Shown here piece after piece: positions 1 through 12,839 of a stretch of 64,000 nt of DNA (the stretch's first letter is position 1; every line of letters begins with the position of its first letter). Source of the DNA: Selaginella moellendorffii (lineage: Eukaryota; Streptophyta; Lycopodiopsida; Selaginellales; Selaginellaceae); contig NW_003314298.1 of NCBI RefSeq assembly GCF_000143415.4, positions 981,967-1,045,966 on the forward strand, in the 5' to 3' direction. The position numbers were made by a program, and so were the translations under genes. Under the pieces are notes generated by a model, which saw nothing but the letters and a program-made list of their open reading frames with translations, did not search any database and was not told the origin of the DNA.

Positions 1-926
1 CAAAAGTATAGTAAGGGGGAGGACTGCAGTGGAGCCAGTTTGGCCAGGAAAGGCCAGTTTGGCCCAGAAAAGGCTAGCTTGGCCCAAGAAGGCCATACCT
101 AGTGTTGGGTGAATACGAACCCGACAAGCAGGGTAGCTTGGTGCAGTGTTCAAGAGCCGGCTCTAGTTCCCCCGGGAGATCGACTGGCCGATGCTCCCAG
201 TCTAAGTGTGGGTGGCACTACCTACTTGATACTAGGCGTGGCTCAACGGAATCTCGCTCATAGCCCATGGCTAGAGCACCCAAAGGCGGAAGGCAGGGAG
301 AGTACCCAGGAGGCCCGCATAGGGCCACGGTGTTCTGAAATGTTGCCCCAAAGTCCCAAATTGTGAAAAGGAAGAGGAGCCATCCTCTAGTGTAGAGACC
401 AAGGATACGGTCCTGTGAGGAGGAAGTCCCAGAGGACTGTGGGACTTAGTGGTCAAGCTTGTGGGCCTTGATCTAGTGGCAATGTTGGCAAGCATAGCCA
501 TGAACAGAAAGGGACTTGGTGGGGACTGGAAAAGGGATATTGGGGAAGGCTAATCCCCATGTCTGTGGGCATCCTAAGGATGCTAAGGAGTGGATCTGGA
601 ATGATCACTCATGGACGGATGGCCCAGTCCTTGAGAGACAGGACTGTGATGCAGGTGGTGTTAGACCACTAGTGTGACCAAGGTGAAGGGGCATGGCCTT
701 AGCGTAACAGGCTGATATGTCAATGGTACCTTGAGGTGTCGGTCATGGGATTGGACACGTGGAGCACTTAGACCAAGTGCAAAGGTTGAGTGGCGGGGAT
801 GCCCTTCTTAGGGCTAGCAAGCCCAAGTCCGAAATAAAACTTATGGAGGTTGTGAGTGAGACTCCTCCAAGTGGTTAGAGGTGTGGTTAAGTGACTAAAG
901 TAGAATGGAAAATTTAGTCGTTTACA
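1..926 (+). repeat. 3' part of a large-family LTR (truncated by window start)
   Basis: This stretch is the reverse complement of about 13,527-14,462, inside the LTR of the complete element described at 13,527-20,854. The shared block runs from the GGGGGAGGACT region near position 15 to the terminal TTTAGTCGTTTACA at about 913-926. The copy is therefore in the opposite orientation to the complete element. The sequence after 926 lacks the TGGTATCAGAG primer-binding site seen next to the complete element's LTR. It is either a solo LTR or the 3' LTR of a copy lying outside the window. Short reading frames here are LTR noise. Confidence 0.8.
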
Positions 927-3900
927 GTTAATTTATTGCTTGTGTTGACATCATGCAATCAAGAGTCCCTATCTTGATGCATATTAGTTATGATGGTCTT
1001 ATAAGTAGTGAGTCATGGGATGGATAGTAGTGAAGCACTAAATCATTTTGTTTAGGCTTGCTATTTGAAGACTTAGGTTATAATGTTTAATTCTTTTCTA
1101 GGGAACCTTGCTATTGCTCCTTAAGTAGCTTGGTGTTGGCTTACTTTTGAGTTTGGTTGAAAAAAGTGTGGCATGAGCTTGTTTGTGTTGTGAAAAAAAG
1201 TTAATGGTGTTAGGTGTTATAAATCTCTATCGGTGGGGTATGGCATTTATGTTGCATTTTGTTGAATAAAGTTGGCATTTGATACTCATGTAAACTTTTG
1301 AAGTAATAATGTAAGCTTGTTCGTAGTGTTGCTTGATTGATGATCAAGTCATTGTGATTTTTATATTATATCAATGCAATAGTGAGCAATGTGTTTACAA
1401 AATTGCTTGATTAAACGATGGTCAACTCTAAAGTGGTTGATAGTGAAATTAGTCTACTTGCAAAAAGTAGCATTGAAATAGCTTTAACTAAGTTCTTGAT
1501 AGTGATCCATTGTGCTAATTTTAAATTGGTACCTTATTTCCTTGAGGGTTTGCCCATAAAATGATGTAAAAAGTTATAACATTCATTTGCTATGGCTTAT
1601 TGGTTGATCTATTAGCACTTGGAGTAGATTATTGAATGGAAAAGGTGTGAGGTGGAGGCATTGACATTGCTAGCATTTGTGTTAGTGGAAGTGGCATTAT
1701 AGTTTCAAGTGATGAAAAATGTTCCTTAGAGCTTAATTTTTAATATCATTTTTTTGTTAGTGTTTTGGCTTTATATCTTGAAGGTGATTGAAGAAAAGTG
1801 TTAATGCAATGTAGATATCTAAAGATAAGGCTTTCATGATCGAATCTTGGGTATGCATTTGCATTTTGTAGGTGTCAGTGTTGGATGTCAAAAATATGGG
1901 CATAATGTTCAATGCTTAAGCATAATATTGGATCATAACAATTTGTGTTAAGGTGAACTTATATGAAGTTGTAATTAGAAGGAAGTTGGTTAAGTCTTAA
2001 AGAATTTATATTCCTAGATTAAGAATCATTCTCTTTCTAAAATCACAAATTTTCTTAAACTTTTCCAATGGCTGATTTGTTGATCATTTTGCCTTTCATA
2101 TTCATGAGCCAATACAAACTAGTGAAGGGGTTAAAGTTTCCTTTGATAGGTTTAGACCTTAATATCTAGTTTGTATAATACGATTTGAAAAGGATGTTGA
2201 CTTTTGGGGTTAATGAAATTGAGTTGAATAGAGTTTGGAGATTGTGTAGAAAAATGGTTGTTGCGCTTTTCTAGAAATATGACCCTTGTGCCTTTCTTTT
2301 GTAGTATTATGCTTGGTGGCAGGTGGCATTTTGCATTTCATTAAACTCTATGAGAGTAGTGAGCTTTCATTAATCTTGACTTAGTTATAGTAGCTTTGCA
2401 TCTTTGCTGAGGATGGTGATGTTTAACTTATTTATTTGATATTAAGGTGTTAGTATTTGTATTATAACTTTGTTTATAAGGAGGTTATGTACCAAAATGA
2501 GTCCATCTCATAGTCTTTACTTTAGTTTTGGTTAAGTGTTAGTTATGTATAAATAGCCTCTTCAAGGCATACTCAGAGTTGTTGACTAAATGTATTAGTG
2601 AGCTTATTGCAATTTGATAAATTCGAGTGGTCATTTAATCTATACTTATCCATGTTCATATATCTTATACCTGGGGTATTACTTTCATATTGGACAAATA
2701 TATAACTTAATAACAAGAGTTTAGTGTTTAAGTTTTGTAAAGGCAAGTTGACAAATGATTACTGGTTGCTTTACAACTAGTGATTGCTTTATAGACTTCG
2801 TCAAAGATTGTTAACACTTATTTCGCTCGATGATGATTTAGCAGTGATGGGCTTACTTTATTGGATAGTGTTACGGAGGATTATATTATAGGTTTACATA
2901 GTTTTTCTATATTGGCATATTGATTTTTCCTTTGTTGATATCATTTAGTTGTGTTTAGTTCATAGTGTTGGATTTTATTGAGTTTTGGATATGGTGAATC
3001 ACTTATCTATAAATGAGTATTATTGAAGGATTAATCTTAGATACTGACTAAAGTATCTTTGACCTTGATTAGTTTGGTTGCTAAAGAGTTTTGAGTGGTG
3101 ATTTACTCTTGCTTTCTTTTAGCTTTGTTCTAATGTTGATAGTATTGAAGTGATGTTTTATTGTTGATATTGTTGATGTTGAGATTCAAGTGAAATGAAA
3201 TGTCTCTTCGAGGATTGATATAAAATTTCATTAGTCTTGATATAGATAGTGTTGATGATTTTGCTGTATCTTTATGTTATTGGTATTCGTGCATTTGCTA
3301 GTTAACAATTATGTTAACATTCAAATGAGTTAAATGGCAAGTTAAGTTAATTATGTTCTAGATGAGATTATTTAGTAGGGGTTAAGCTTTGGCTTTTTTT
3401 TAAAAAGTGATTTAATCGTAGGCTATGCTAGCTTTATGAGAAAAGGAATTAGTGTTTGGTTTTCAAGTTATTAGTTCCTTATTGGATTTGAATTAGAGAT
3501 TATTGATCATTGATTATTCTTTTTATACTTGTTATGAAGTGAGTGATGTCTTGACATAGAAAATGGATTCATAAAGGATCGTTTGATAATCATTTATTGA
3601 ATATATCTTTATTTGGCTTGGCTTTTGGATTGATATAGATATGTTCTTCATCAACTTTTGCATTATAAAATTTAGCTTTTAGATATGCCAAGAAGAATAT
3701 TATGGGTTGTACCATGATTTCCTCTTTAGTATTAAAATTAATTCATGTAAAACTCATAATCATTGTTAGGTGAGACTTAATTATAAACTTCTTCAAATCT
3801 TTTGGTTCTTTGAGTTTTATGCTCAATAGTCCATTTGTTAGGAGTTGTTAGGGAAGGCATTTTGGCTCATTAGCTTTGATGTTGAAGTAAATATTTGCAT

Positions 3901-4763
3901 CTAGCAATCATTGCTAATAATTAATTATTATCTAGAATAGTTGATTGTCCTTGTCAAAAGTTTTGCTTGATTGTTGTTAATATAGAATAATTATTCTTTT
4001 TTCATTGATGATTATATATCTCTCTATTGATGGGATGATTGATGATATTTTATGATGGTTAATTATTATCTTAATAGCTTTTGGTTTCATGTGTTATCAC
4101 AAGTTCTTTGTGGTTCACTTTGGATTAGTATCTTAGGTTTGAGATATTGGTAAGATATTGCTAATGCTTGATGAGTAACCATAGTTCCTTGGTATTATTG
4201 ATCGGGATCTATTCAAATTGGCTAGTGCAATAGTTGGTATAAATAAGTGTTTGTTTACTTTACAATATTTATTTTGTTTTGTTGATTATTGTTATTGCTG
4301 GTTCTAATAGATTGAATGTTATTTCCTTTAAGTGATACATTTATGAGCATTTTTCTTGCCAATCAATAATACTTTATGTTCTTTTAGTTGTTTTTTATAA
4401 GTTGTTTGGCATGTTGTCTGCAATCTTTGACAATTAAGTTTTATCATTGAGTTTTCCTAATGATTTACTTGCTATTGACTTTTGTTGGATAGTTAATTTT
4501 ATAACCTTAACCTTTAATGATCTTGATGGTTCCTATACTCTAATATTAGTTTATCAAATAATAACTTGGAATACTTTTATATTCTAATCTAAGATTTATT
4601 CACTAATAATTAAGTTTCTAAGATATTATTGTCTATGACTCTAATGTTGTCCATTTATTGATCTTTGAGTTTTGGCTAGTATAGGCAGATTGGCTTTGGC
4701 ACTTTGTGTGCATAATGAAATCTTTAATCATGGGGTAATTACTATCGACTAGTCACATCACCC
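927..4763. other. AT-rich stretch without recognisable gene
   Basis: About 3.8 kb of AT-rich, T/G-skewed sequence on the + strand, with stop codons in all frames at short intervals. I see no protein motif, splice structure or RNA gene. Its composition resembles decayed retroelement internal sequence, but I could not align it convincingly to the internal region of the neighbouring LTR family. Confidence 0.6.
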
Positions 4764-4920
4764 ACCTCTCTTTCGATATTCTTTATTTCTTTTAAAAGGG
4801 AGTGACTATGTAAATAACTCTAACTACTTGTTTATAGTAGATAAACCTCTCTTTCGATATTCTTTATTTCTTTTAAAAAGGAGTGACTATGTAAATAACT
4901 CTAACTACTTGTTTATAGTG
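4764..4920. repeat. 81-bp tandem duplication
   Basis: Two direct copies with an 81-bp period. The first begins at 4764 and the second at 4845; each starts ACCTCTCTTTCGATATTC and they differ by only a few bases. The high identity suggests a recent local duplication within otherwise decayed DNA. Confidence 0.9.
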
Positions 4921-5044
4921 GTTTATTTAGTGGGTTTAGTTTCCTTACTTAAGATGGTTGGAGCCTTTAGTTTCTCTCTCTATATCCCTGCAAGTAAGAG
5001 CATATCACACTTTTGTAAGTTGGGTGAAACCTAGAGTAGCAAGG

Positions 5045-5239
5045 TGTAAGCTCCTGAATTTGGACTTCCCAGGATGTCACCCATCCTAGTACTATTCAAA
5101 CCGAAGGACGCTTAACCCTAAATATCCCACGACCCTTAACCGATTGGAAAAGGGGGTGCACTCTTGTTCATGGGCCCTTTCCCTCTATATTTGAACCCTT
5201 ATAAATCGCCTCTTGAGTCATTTTCTTTGGTTGCTTACA
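5045..5239 (-). repeat. Solo LTR of a Cassandra-type (5S rRNA-containing) element
   Basis: A 195-bp unit beginning TGTAAGCTCC and ending TTGCTTACA. Read on the - strand it contains a block like the 3' half of plant 5S rRNA: TTAAGCGTCC..TTTG, then TAGTACTAGGATGGGTGACA followed by TCC.GGGAAGTCC. This covers the 5S internal control region. Flanking bases CAAGG (5040-5044) and TAAGG (5240-5244) are a near-perfect 5-bp target duplication. Length and ends match the 195-bp LTRs of the complete elements at 21,243 and 25,198. Confidence 0.8.
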
Positions 5240-5244
5240 TAAGG

Positions 5245-8100
5245 GTGGCTAACTTCATTGGTCATTTCCTTGTCGGCAATAGCCGGAAGGTATTTGAGTT
5301 GTAGCACATTTGCATTAGCTGGAGACGTTACCTTAACTCATGTAAGTTGATGCATTTCTCACATAGTGTGATCACCGTGAACTTTTTTTAGGTTTGTTTC
5401 TTTGGCGGTGGTCTAAATTAGAGTGTGTATCGACGAGGATATTGATTTTCTATAAGAGAGGGAGAGTATTGCGAATGTGACTGCAGGTATTGAAAGTTAC
5501 TTATTGGCTAGTTCTTTCGGATATTCTTTCCTTACTGCTACGATGATAGGATGTCAATATTGCTAAAACCTTTATCAATCCCTCTTGTTTAGTGTTAGTA
5601 AACCTGACTTAGCATCTATACTTAGCCAACATAAGGTAGGGACTCCTATGTGTTTCTTATTGAGCATACTCAACTTGGCTCTTAGTTCTCTTTTGCTCTA
5701 TCCTACACTGGCTTGACAAGAACCTTCGCATATTAAGACTAGTCCCTTAATATTGCCAGATGATAGCTTACCATGTTTGCCAAACACCTTTGGTATTATA
5801 CCCTTTGTGTTAGTTCTGTGTGGTTTTAATTGCTATTTATGAAAAGTGTCTAGATCTGCTAATTTGGCATATCTATGGAATGTAGAAATTGTCTTGAACA
5901 CAATGGTATTGGTCTCCTGACCAAATTCAAAATTTAACACTATTCCATATTTAATAAGTTTTGTGACTGTCCCAAAAATTAACTCTTGGTACTAAAGGAG
6001 ACTAGGGGTGAATAAAGCATACATTCCTCAAGGGGGTGGAGGGATGTAAGGGGTTCTAAATATATAATAGGGATAGTGAGTAGGTTGAGTATAGTTGACC
6101 AACTTGAGGTATAGTTTAACTCCCGCTTATGTGCTTATCTTTATTCTTTGGGTTTAAGTCTAAGTTCCACACCAAGCTAACTAGTGGAGTACTTATATCC
6201 TTGCAGACCACTAATATGCTGAAATAGCACTAAACTTTGTTTGGCTCCGTTTTACGTATTGATTCTGGAAATGGGATATTGGATGCTTTAGGACTATTCC
6301 AACATTGCATTATGCTCCTGTCCTTTTACTCTTTGAGCAGAATGCTTAAAAGTCATTATGTGCTCCAATTCTTTTGCTCCTTGGTTGCAAGCTTGGGAGT
6401 TTGGCTAGGTTTCTTCATTCAATGGCCCAAGGCCCTAAAACTTAGGTTCCACTCCACTATTATAGTACACATGGCATATGACACGTGGCACATGGAAAGT
6501 TTAGGTTCTGGTTCGTGGTTATCCTATGGTAAATCACCATAGAATAAAGGGTGAAAACCATGTGTGCTACATAAAGTCACATTTAGCAAGATTGTGTTGC
6601 AACCAATCCATACCAAGAATGAGGTCAAAAGCTTAAATCAGCACCACCTGCAATGATTACAACTCAAACTCGAGATCACCCCATTTATTGGTGTTATTGG
6701 TGTTTTCTAGATTGACAACCTTTATTTTTTGGGTGGAGACCCTAATGTTAACAACATCCTATTTGTGGTACTGCAATGGAAGATTTAGAGACCAAGATAT
6801 TATTGGGAAATGAGGAGTTGCATAAGTAACAAAGGCTTTTGTTTGAATAAACTAGTGATCTTTCCATCTTTCTTTCAAAAGTATCATCAAGGGATTCACT
6901 TGGCACCAGTTCATCCAATGTTTACTTTCTAAGTTCATTTTTATAACAAAAGGTTTTCTATTATTTTCTCTATAATAGTTGATATAAACTCAAGTTTATC
7001 TTTTATTGCTTGATCTATTGCCTCACATTTCTGTCTATATTTGTGTTGTGCTACAGAGCTAATTTTCATTCTTTATAGCAATGGCCATACACATGTATAT
7101 GCATAGGGTAAGGCAAACCTAGTTGTATGTGTTGACTAACTTCATCACACACCTAGCAACAAACATCATATCTACAACCACATGATCACCCTTATCTTTC
7201 AACTCAAGCAGTAACCATTAATCTCCATTGGAACAAAATTATCTCTTATAGGAAGTGGAGCTGAAGGACATGTGGCAAGAAGTGGAAGAAGTGATATCTT
7301 ATAATGTTGTGCCAAAAGAAGAACATCATTAAGGATGGCTAAAGCAAATGTATATACAAGTCCTACAAATCTTGATGAAATGTTGGCCACAACATTCTCA
7401 ACTTGATTTGCTTTGACATATTTAGCTCCGCACAAAACAAGAGGCTTCAGAAACAAACGTCAAATAGCATCATCAACTTAGATGGCCTTTGATGAAGACG
7501 ATACAATTGTTAAAAGGCATTATCACAATCATCAGCATGTCCAAATGGGTGTTCGAAGACATCTAAGAAAATGCTCCAATCCTCACAAGTGGCTGCACTT
7601 AGACCATTATACCATTATCATACCGTCATTTGAAGATACGTGGGAAATTCATACAAACACTAAACATCATCCCAAGAATAATATATAATAATCACTATAA
7701 AATAATCAAACCAATAATACATATCATCCCAAGGACTCCCACAAAAAAACTCCAACCAAACGCAAGGATTAACAGTAAGAGCAAAATAAGCTCTATTTCG
7801 TTAAAGTGTGATTTATTCAATAAAATGGGACTAGGTACAAATTTTCAAGTATTTGAAAATGATGTGAAATTATATGTTTTTTGTCCAGGGGCTAGACATA
7901 TCTGGGGCATGGTGACTAGCACGGTGACTTTGTGTCCAGACTGAGTCTATCTGGTTGTATAATAAATCTCATTATCAAGGTGAACAAGCCGAATCTGAAG
8001 CTAAAGAAGAGCGATGGCATGCGCGCACACACTATTTGTTTGTTCATTGAGCGTGTGGTGAGCTTTCCAAGATGAACGTCATTCCTATTAGCCAGACATA
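5245..8100 (-). mobile_element. Decayed Ty3/gypsy-type retrotransposon (gag-protease part)
   Basis: The - strand at 6600-6632 encodes AFDLILGMDWL, the hallmark C-terminal motif of a gypsy retropepsin, followed by frameshifted sequence. About 6,560-7,800 is a diverged direct copy of about 38,690-39,910, where a VDTSSS retropepsin active-site-like motif is also visible. No intact reading frame remains, and no reverse transcriptase could be found to the left. A short block near 5,480-5,590 recurs near 23,700 and 34,260, so several elements are mixed here. Confidence 0.65.
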
Positions 8101-8147
8101 TAACTTAATGGTGAGAACATTTAGATATTATTCAATGTTATCTTTTT

Positions 8148-10433
8148 CTAAAATTTTATGCTGAAATGAAACTGAAGAGGCTTGGAGTGGCCAATCAGCG
8201 TTTCGGATCCGTCCCTGATGTAGCCTCTTACAAACCTCTTAAAGTCTGGAACCTCTGTCACAAGTGCAGCTTCAACAGTGCCTTTGATGCAATTTTGGAA
8301 TTCATCGTAGAGTTGTGGGAGGGTGAGGACATTGGATCACCGGAGGGACTCTGCCAGGTGACTGAACATGGCATCGACGTCTTCATGAGTGTGCCCAACC
8401 ATGAGAAAGCCAAGTGTAACCATTTCAAATATGCCTTTGGCAACAAGCATCGCCAAGTACGCGAAGACGTACATGTTTTTGTTCTCACTGCTAGCATTGT
8501 CTGTTTGGAGCAGAAGATGGGGTGGAAGGCCACATCAGCCGCAAGAACTTCCTTGAGATTCTGCTTCGTTTGGATGAGGCTGTGCATTCACCGGGCGACC
8601 AGCCTCGTCAGAATGGCATGAGGCCTCACGTGATAACCCTACAATCTGACGGCCAACATATTCACTGGGATGGCATGGGGCCCCACGCGATACTGCAAGC
8701 CTTTGCTCCTCCTCCAGCTGAACCCTGTATGGGGTTCGATCGACAAGGGCCTTATGCAAGGGTTGGCCGTTCAACTCAGTCTGCGCACTTTGCAAAGACC
8801 TTAAGTGTTTTGCTAAGGACGCAATCATCATATTTGCACCCCTACCACCCCATAGAGGTACAAAGAAGTTCCCATAGTTCTGGGCACCATGCCCATGAGC
8901 GATTATGCCAAACAGAGACATAGGCAGCTGCATGGATGAAGAGATTGCCTTGGGGGCAGGATTGAGTTGAGGTAAGCACGTCTTTTTCTGGTCCATTTTG
9001 TCGTGGATGATGCAAAGGTAAGAGTCAGGTCTCTCCATGGAGAGAATCCTGTTATGATAATATGCAGTCCTGCAGCTTCTCTGCTCGATGTTGTGGTCGA
9101 GCCGCCTTCTAACCAACGTCTCTCGCTCTTGAGCGCTGCAAGAATTCTTCGACAAAGCCATTTTGATAGCAGTGCACTCGTCACACTTTGAAAAGCTGGA
9201 GTACTTTCCTATACTCACATCCCTGAACCTGTTGCTCCACAATCTACTAAATCTAGATTGGCTCAGCTTCCTGTAGCCATTACTCTGGAGTTCCCGATTC
9301 ACATCTTCCAATATGGCCCCCTTGGTATACATGGAAGGGAGAACTCGTTGGGTGTCTCGTGTTCCATCTTCCAAGAGGCGGGTTTTATGTGGTTGCTGCT
9401 CGCTACATGTCTCGACAAACCTCTTGAAGATTGCCTCTCCATATACAACATGACCCCTAGTTTTGTGCGTACCGTCGTTCACATGGACTGCCTGTTGAAC
9501 CCTTTGTTCCTCGAACTCAGTTTTGATTCTGTAGAATGTGGTTCGAGGGACTCCATAAATGATTCTCCATGCCTTCATGCAGACCAAACCCCTCTGGAAG
9601 ACCATGCCCCCCACCTGATGTTCTGAAGCATCAACAGATGACCGTAATGCCTCATACACAAAATTGCGAGCTACCTTCCAGGACAATGTCTTGTATCTTG
9701 CTCTCTCCTCTTCAATAGCATCCCAATCAGCATGTTGACAACACCTCCTCTTGCAACAAGCAACTGTCGAGACCATTCGAACCTCCATCGCCATTTTCTG
9801 CCTTTTCGGTTCGTTGCTCAGATCCCTTTGGCTGCACTTTAGGAAGATGTACTTTCTTTTCCCATGAAGAGATGTTCTGTCATCAGTTGTAGTGGTGTTT
9901 GATTGTGAATTCTTCACATTCTCAAACACTAAGTGCCTCAATTTCCACCGCATAATGCTTCCAATAGTCAGATTGTTTTCTTCTGTGTCAACAACCTCTA
10001 AAATCGCAACTCCAATATTATCCCAGCCCAATTCTTGATTAGCAACCGCATCTCTTGGATCGACAACTGTGGCTAAGCCCTCAGCTACCACCTCCCCCTC
10101 GGGGTTGTTTAGAAACACCTTTGCCTGAATCCATGTAGCACGGATCTTAAGATCCACGGAGGGAACATGCGTCGCACTTGCGCTGTCCCCAACATCTGCT
10201 TTCTTTTGAAGATTTTTCAAGGCAACAACAACATTTACCCCGACGACCATCTCTCCTCGTTCAATAGTGACCACATTCCCATCAAAGATAGTCTCTACTG
10301 ATACAGCAGCATTGCCTTCCCCAAGCCTTTGACAGTGTATAACAAAGTTCCGATCCATAGACACAAGGGTCCCTTTTGCAACTCTCTTCCCACCATTCAA
10401 AATGTAAACCTTTTCCCCAACCTTGAAGGCCAT
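8148..10433 (-). pseudogene. Transposon-derived protein with CxxC and GHTHEDVD motifs, two in-frame TGA codons
   Basis: One frame runs from ATG at 10433 to TAG at 8148-8150, interrupted by TGA at 8535-8537 and 8337-8339. The first 632 codons are open. Residues 1-75 look like a small SH3-like beta domain, CDEC lies at 417-420 and IIHDKMD at 475-481. Beyond the first TGA the same frame continues with LQTDNASSENKNMY, FLMVGHTHEDVDAMFSHLAE and a conserved-looking tail. This D-N..E-N-KN..GHTHED.D layout is that of a repetitive eukaryotic gene family (DUF7869-like, RNase-H-like and mobile in appearance). I recognise the layout but not a biochemical function. Both stops could come from CGA to TGA transitions, as expected for a methylated, silenced repeat. 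The segment before the first stop (about 8,610-8,700) carries two palindromic units that also occur outside the gene. Confidence 0.6.
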
Positions 10434-10518
10434 TCTGAAAGTGCAGAAAAGAAGTTAAGACCATACAAAAAATGATTGGAGAATGGCCTAAATCATAACA
10501 TACCAAACAACCTCAATA

Positions 10519-10928
10519 GCATGAGGCCACATGCCATTATTCAAACATGCTATTGACACCCACGTGAAATTTCGCATTCACAAAATTGGTATGAGCCCTT
10601 ATGCCATTAGTGGTACCACTAATGGCATGAGGCCTCACGCTATCTTTGGCCCCTGCTAGCCTGTTGCTATATTCCTTTTGCCTTGCTGCAACTGTATATA
10701 TTTTTGTGTGCGTGACTAGTCACCCATACAAAAATATATACAGTTGCAGCAAGGCAAAAGGAATATGGCAATAGGCTAGCAGGGGCCAAAGATGGCATGA
10801 GGCCTCATGCCATCTTGATATACACACAGCTGCAGGCAAGTAAAAACATAAATGACAATACGCTAGCCATGAAATTGCAAGGGCCCAAGATGGCATGTGG
10901 CCTAAGATGGCATGTGGCCTCATGCCAT
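10519..10928. repeat. Cluster of palindromic repeats with 192-bp hairpin
   Basis: Variants of the palindrome GGCATGAGGCCTCATGCC occur at about 10,519, 10,624, 10,794 and 10,892-10,928. A perfect 28-bp palindrome centred on GGTACC spans 10,601-10,628. The largest structure is an inverted repeat with 94-nt arms (10,622-10,715 and 10,720-10,813) separated by CTAG, with roughly seven mismatches. A transcript would fold into a long hairpin. Two further copies of the short palindrome sit inside the neighbouring transposon-like gene at about 8,615 and 8,672. Confidence 0.85.
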
Positions 10929-11024
10929 TTCTAAATGTGGTCCTAAGCCATTCCATGGTGAATATACCAGGAAGCACAAGTGCCGAATATCAAGAGGAAG
11001 CGGTAGCCACACCAAAGACAGTGC

Positions 11025-11215
11025 CGCTCGCAACACCGCAACTACTGGTAGTGCCGCTCGCAACACCGCAACTGCTTGTAGCGCCGCTCGCACAAACTGC
11101 CACTCGCATAAACTGCCGCTCGCAATGGCGCTCGCAATGCCGCAACCGCTTGTAAACGCATAAACCACAGCTCACAACGCTGCTTACACAAGCAGCGCTC
11201 ATTGCGCTCAGCAGA
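11025..11215. repeat. GC-rich minisatellite
   Basis: Imperfect tandem repeats of about 12-30 bp built from GTGCCGCTCGCAACACCGCA and shorter GCCGCTCGCA units. They lie directly beyond the palindrome cluster upstream of the transposon-like gene. Reading frames across it are repeat translations only. Confidence 0.75.
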
Positions 11216-11229
11216 ACCAAGAACACGGC

Positions 11230-12839
11230 ACACAAAAATGATAAACCTAGGAATGAGTTCGAGAATTCAAAAATAACACATGCTTGAACGTCACATCAAA
11301 TCCTCTGACAAACCAGATCTTATGATTCCTCTAACAAATTTCAAACTGAGTAGCTTCTAGACTTTGCTGTGGGAGGTTAAACTTTGTCACATCATGTCCT
11401 TGCCTCGATCCAGCTGTGCCATGTCAGTGATTCGAACTTTGCCAACCACTCTCATCTCAAACACTTCATTTGGTGAGGCATTCCTCTTCTCTTCTTTTTC
11501 TTTTTCTTTTTCTTTTTCTTCCTTTCTTTCACTTTACTTTCATGGCTCTTTTGCTTACTTTCAGGGGGTGTTTCTCCATTGGACCATGGCCCTTGCCTTG
11601 GATTTCGTGCTCAGGCTGTATTGCCGTTTTTATGGAGGTTCCTCACTTGACTCAATCTCTATTCCAGGTTCTTTGGCCCTTCCCTTACCATTACTACACC
11701 CCACACATTCCCTTCACTCATTCCATATCATCTACACTTACAGTTCCATCACCACTCATTTCCAGCAGCGTTGCCCGCACTTATCTCTAGATGCCCGTCT
11801 TGCATCTTTCATTCTTTCACCATCATTCACATCTCCACTTGAGGTCACATTTACACCATACCATGGACACACATACATGCACCAGCAGCAAAAGACACCA
11901 CCTCATTTGGACGTCCTGTTTCCAAGATGTCCTTAGGACCATTTGCCGACGACGCACTAGCTTTTTTGGAGCGACTTTCTTCCAACCGGGTGAGCCTGTT
12001 CACTCAAGGCACCTAGGTGGATCTTTAGGTGAGGCCACAGAAGCCGAAGCCACTTTCTTCTACTCCAGCACTCAGTGGACACATGCCACCTCCCTTTACC
12101 GACAACCCAACGACCATGCCGTCCTTTTCAGCTTCTACCTTCTTCGGTTACTCTTGTTTTAGAGACGGCCACCTTCTCAAAGTGCCACCACCATCTCGGC
12201 ACTCCACCATATCACTCCATATCGGTGCTGGAGCAAGCGCAAGAGTAGGAGCGAGAGCAAGTGGTTACCGGTTACAAGTCCCTAGTTACTAGTTATCAGT
12301 TACTGGCTACTCTGAGTGGTCAGCACTTACTCTATAGGCCAACGGTTATCAATGGCCACCTTTTCAGAGTGCCACCACCATCTTGGTGCTCCACCATATT
12401 ACTCCATCTTTCATCATTTCCACACTTACCACCCTTGGGCAACACATCCCTTATTCTACCTCCCTTTCTTTCTCGATTTCAGCCAATCCTTGGAGCATAC
12501 CGGAAGTCATCAAGAGGCTGCATTTGCATATTACACTTTCCTGAGCCGAAATCCAGGTACAAATTAAATTCTTTGGGTGCTCACTCTTTTTTCCTCTATT
12601 TTCCTCCTCTTTTCAGACTTTTTCTACACTTTTCTTCTTCAACTTCAGGGTCTAGTTTAACTATAGGGTTTCCCACTGGGTTTTCCTCCCTATCTCCAAA
12701 CTTCACACCTACCTCTTTTCTTTCCTTTCCACTTTGTTTTTTAGAGTTTCTACTATTTCATGCAGCTACCAGCACTTGGCATCAGTAGCAGAGGTACACT
12801 CTAGACTCTTCGGAGGGTTCTCGCGCATTTGGAGCCAGC
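11230..12839. other. Pyrimidine-rich stretch without recognisable gene
   Basis: The + strand is strongly C/T-rich, with runs such as TTTTTCTTTTTC near 11,490-11,520. Frames up to 190 codons are open here but are low-complexity Ser/Phe/Leu/His translations without any domain. A short block near 12,170-12,200 recurs near 12,355-12,400 (GGCCACCTT with AGTGCCACCACCATCT), a local duplication. It may be degenerate upstream sequence of the gypsy element that follows. Confidence 0.5.
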
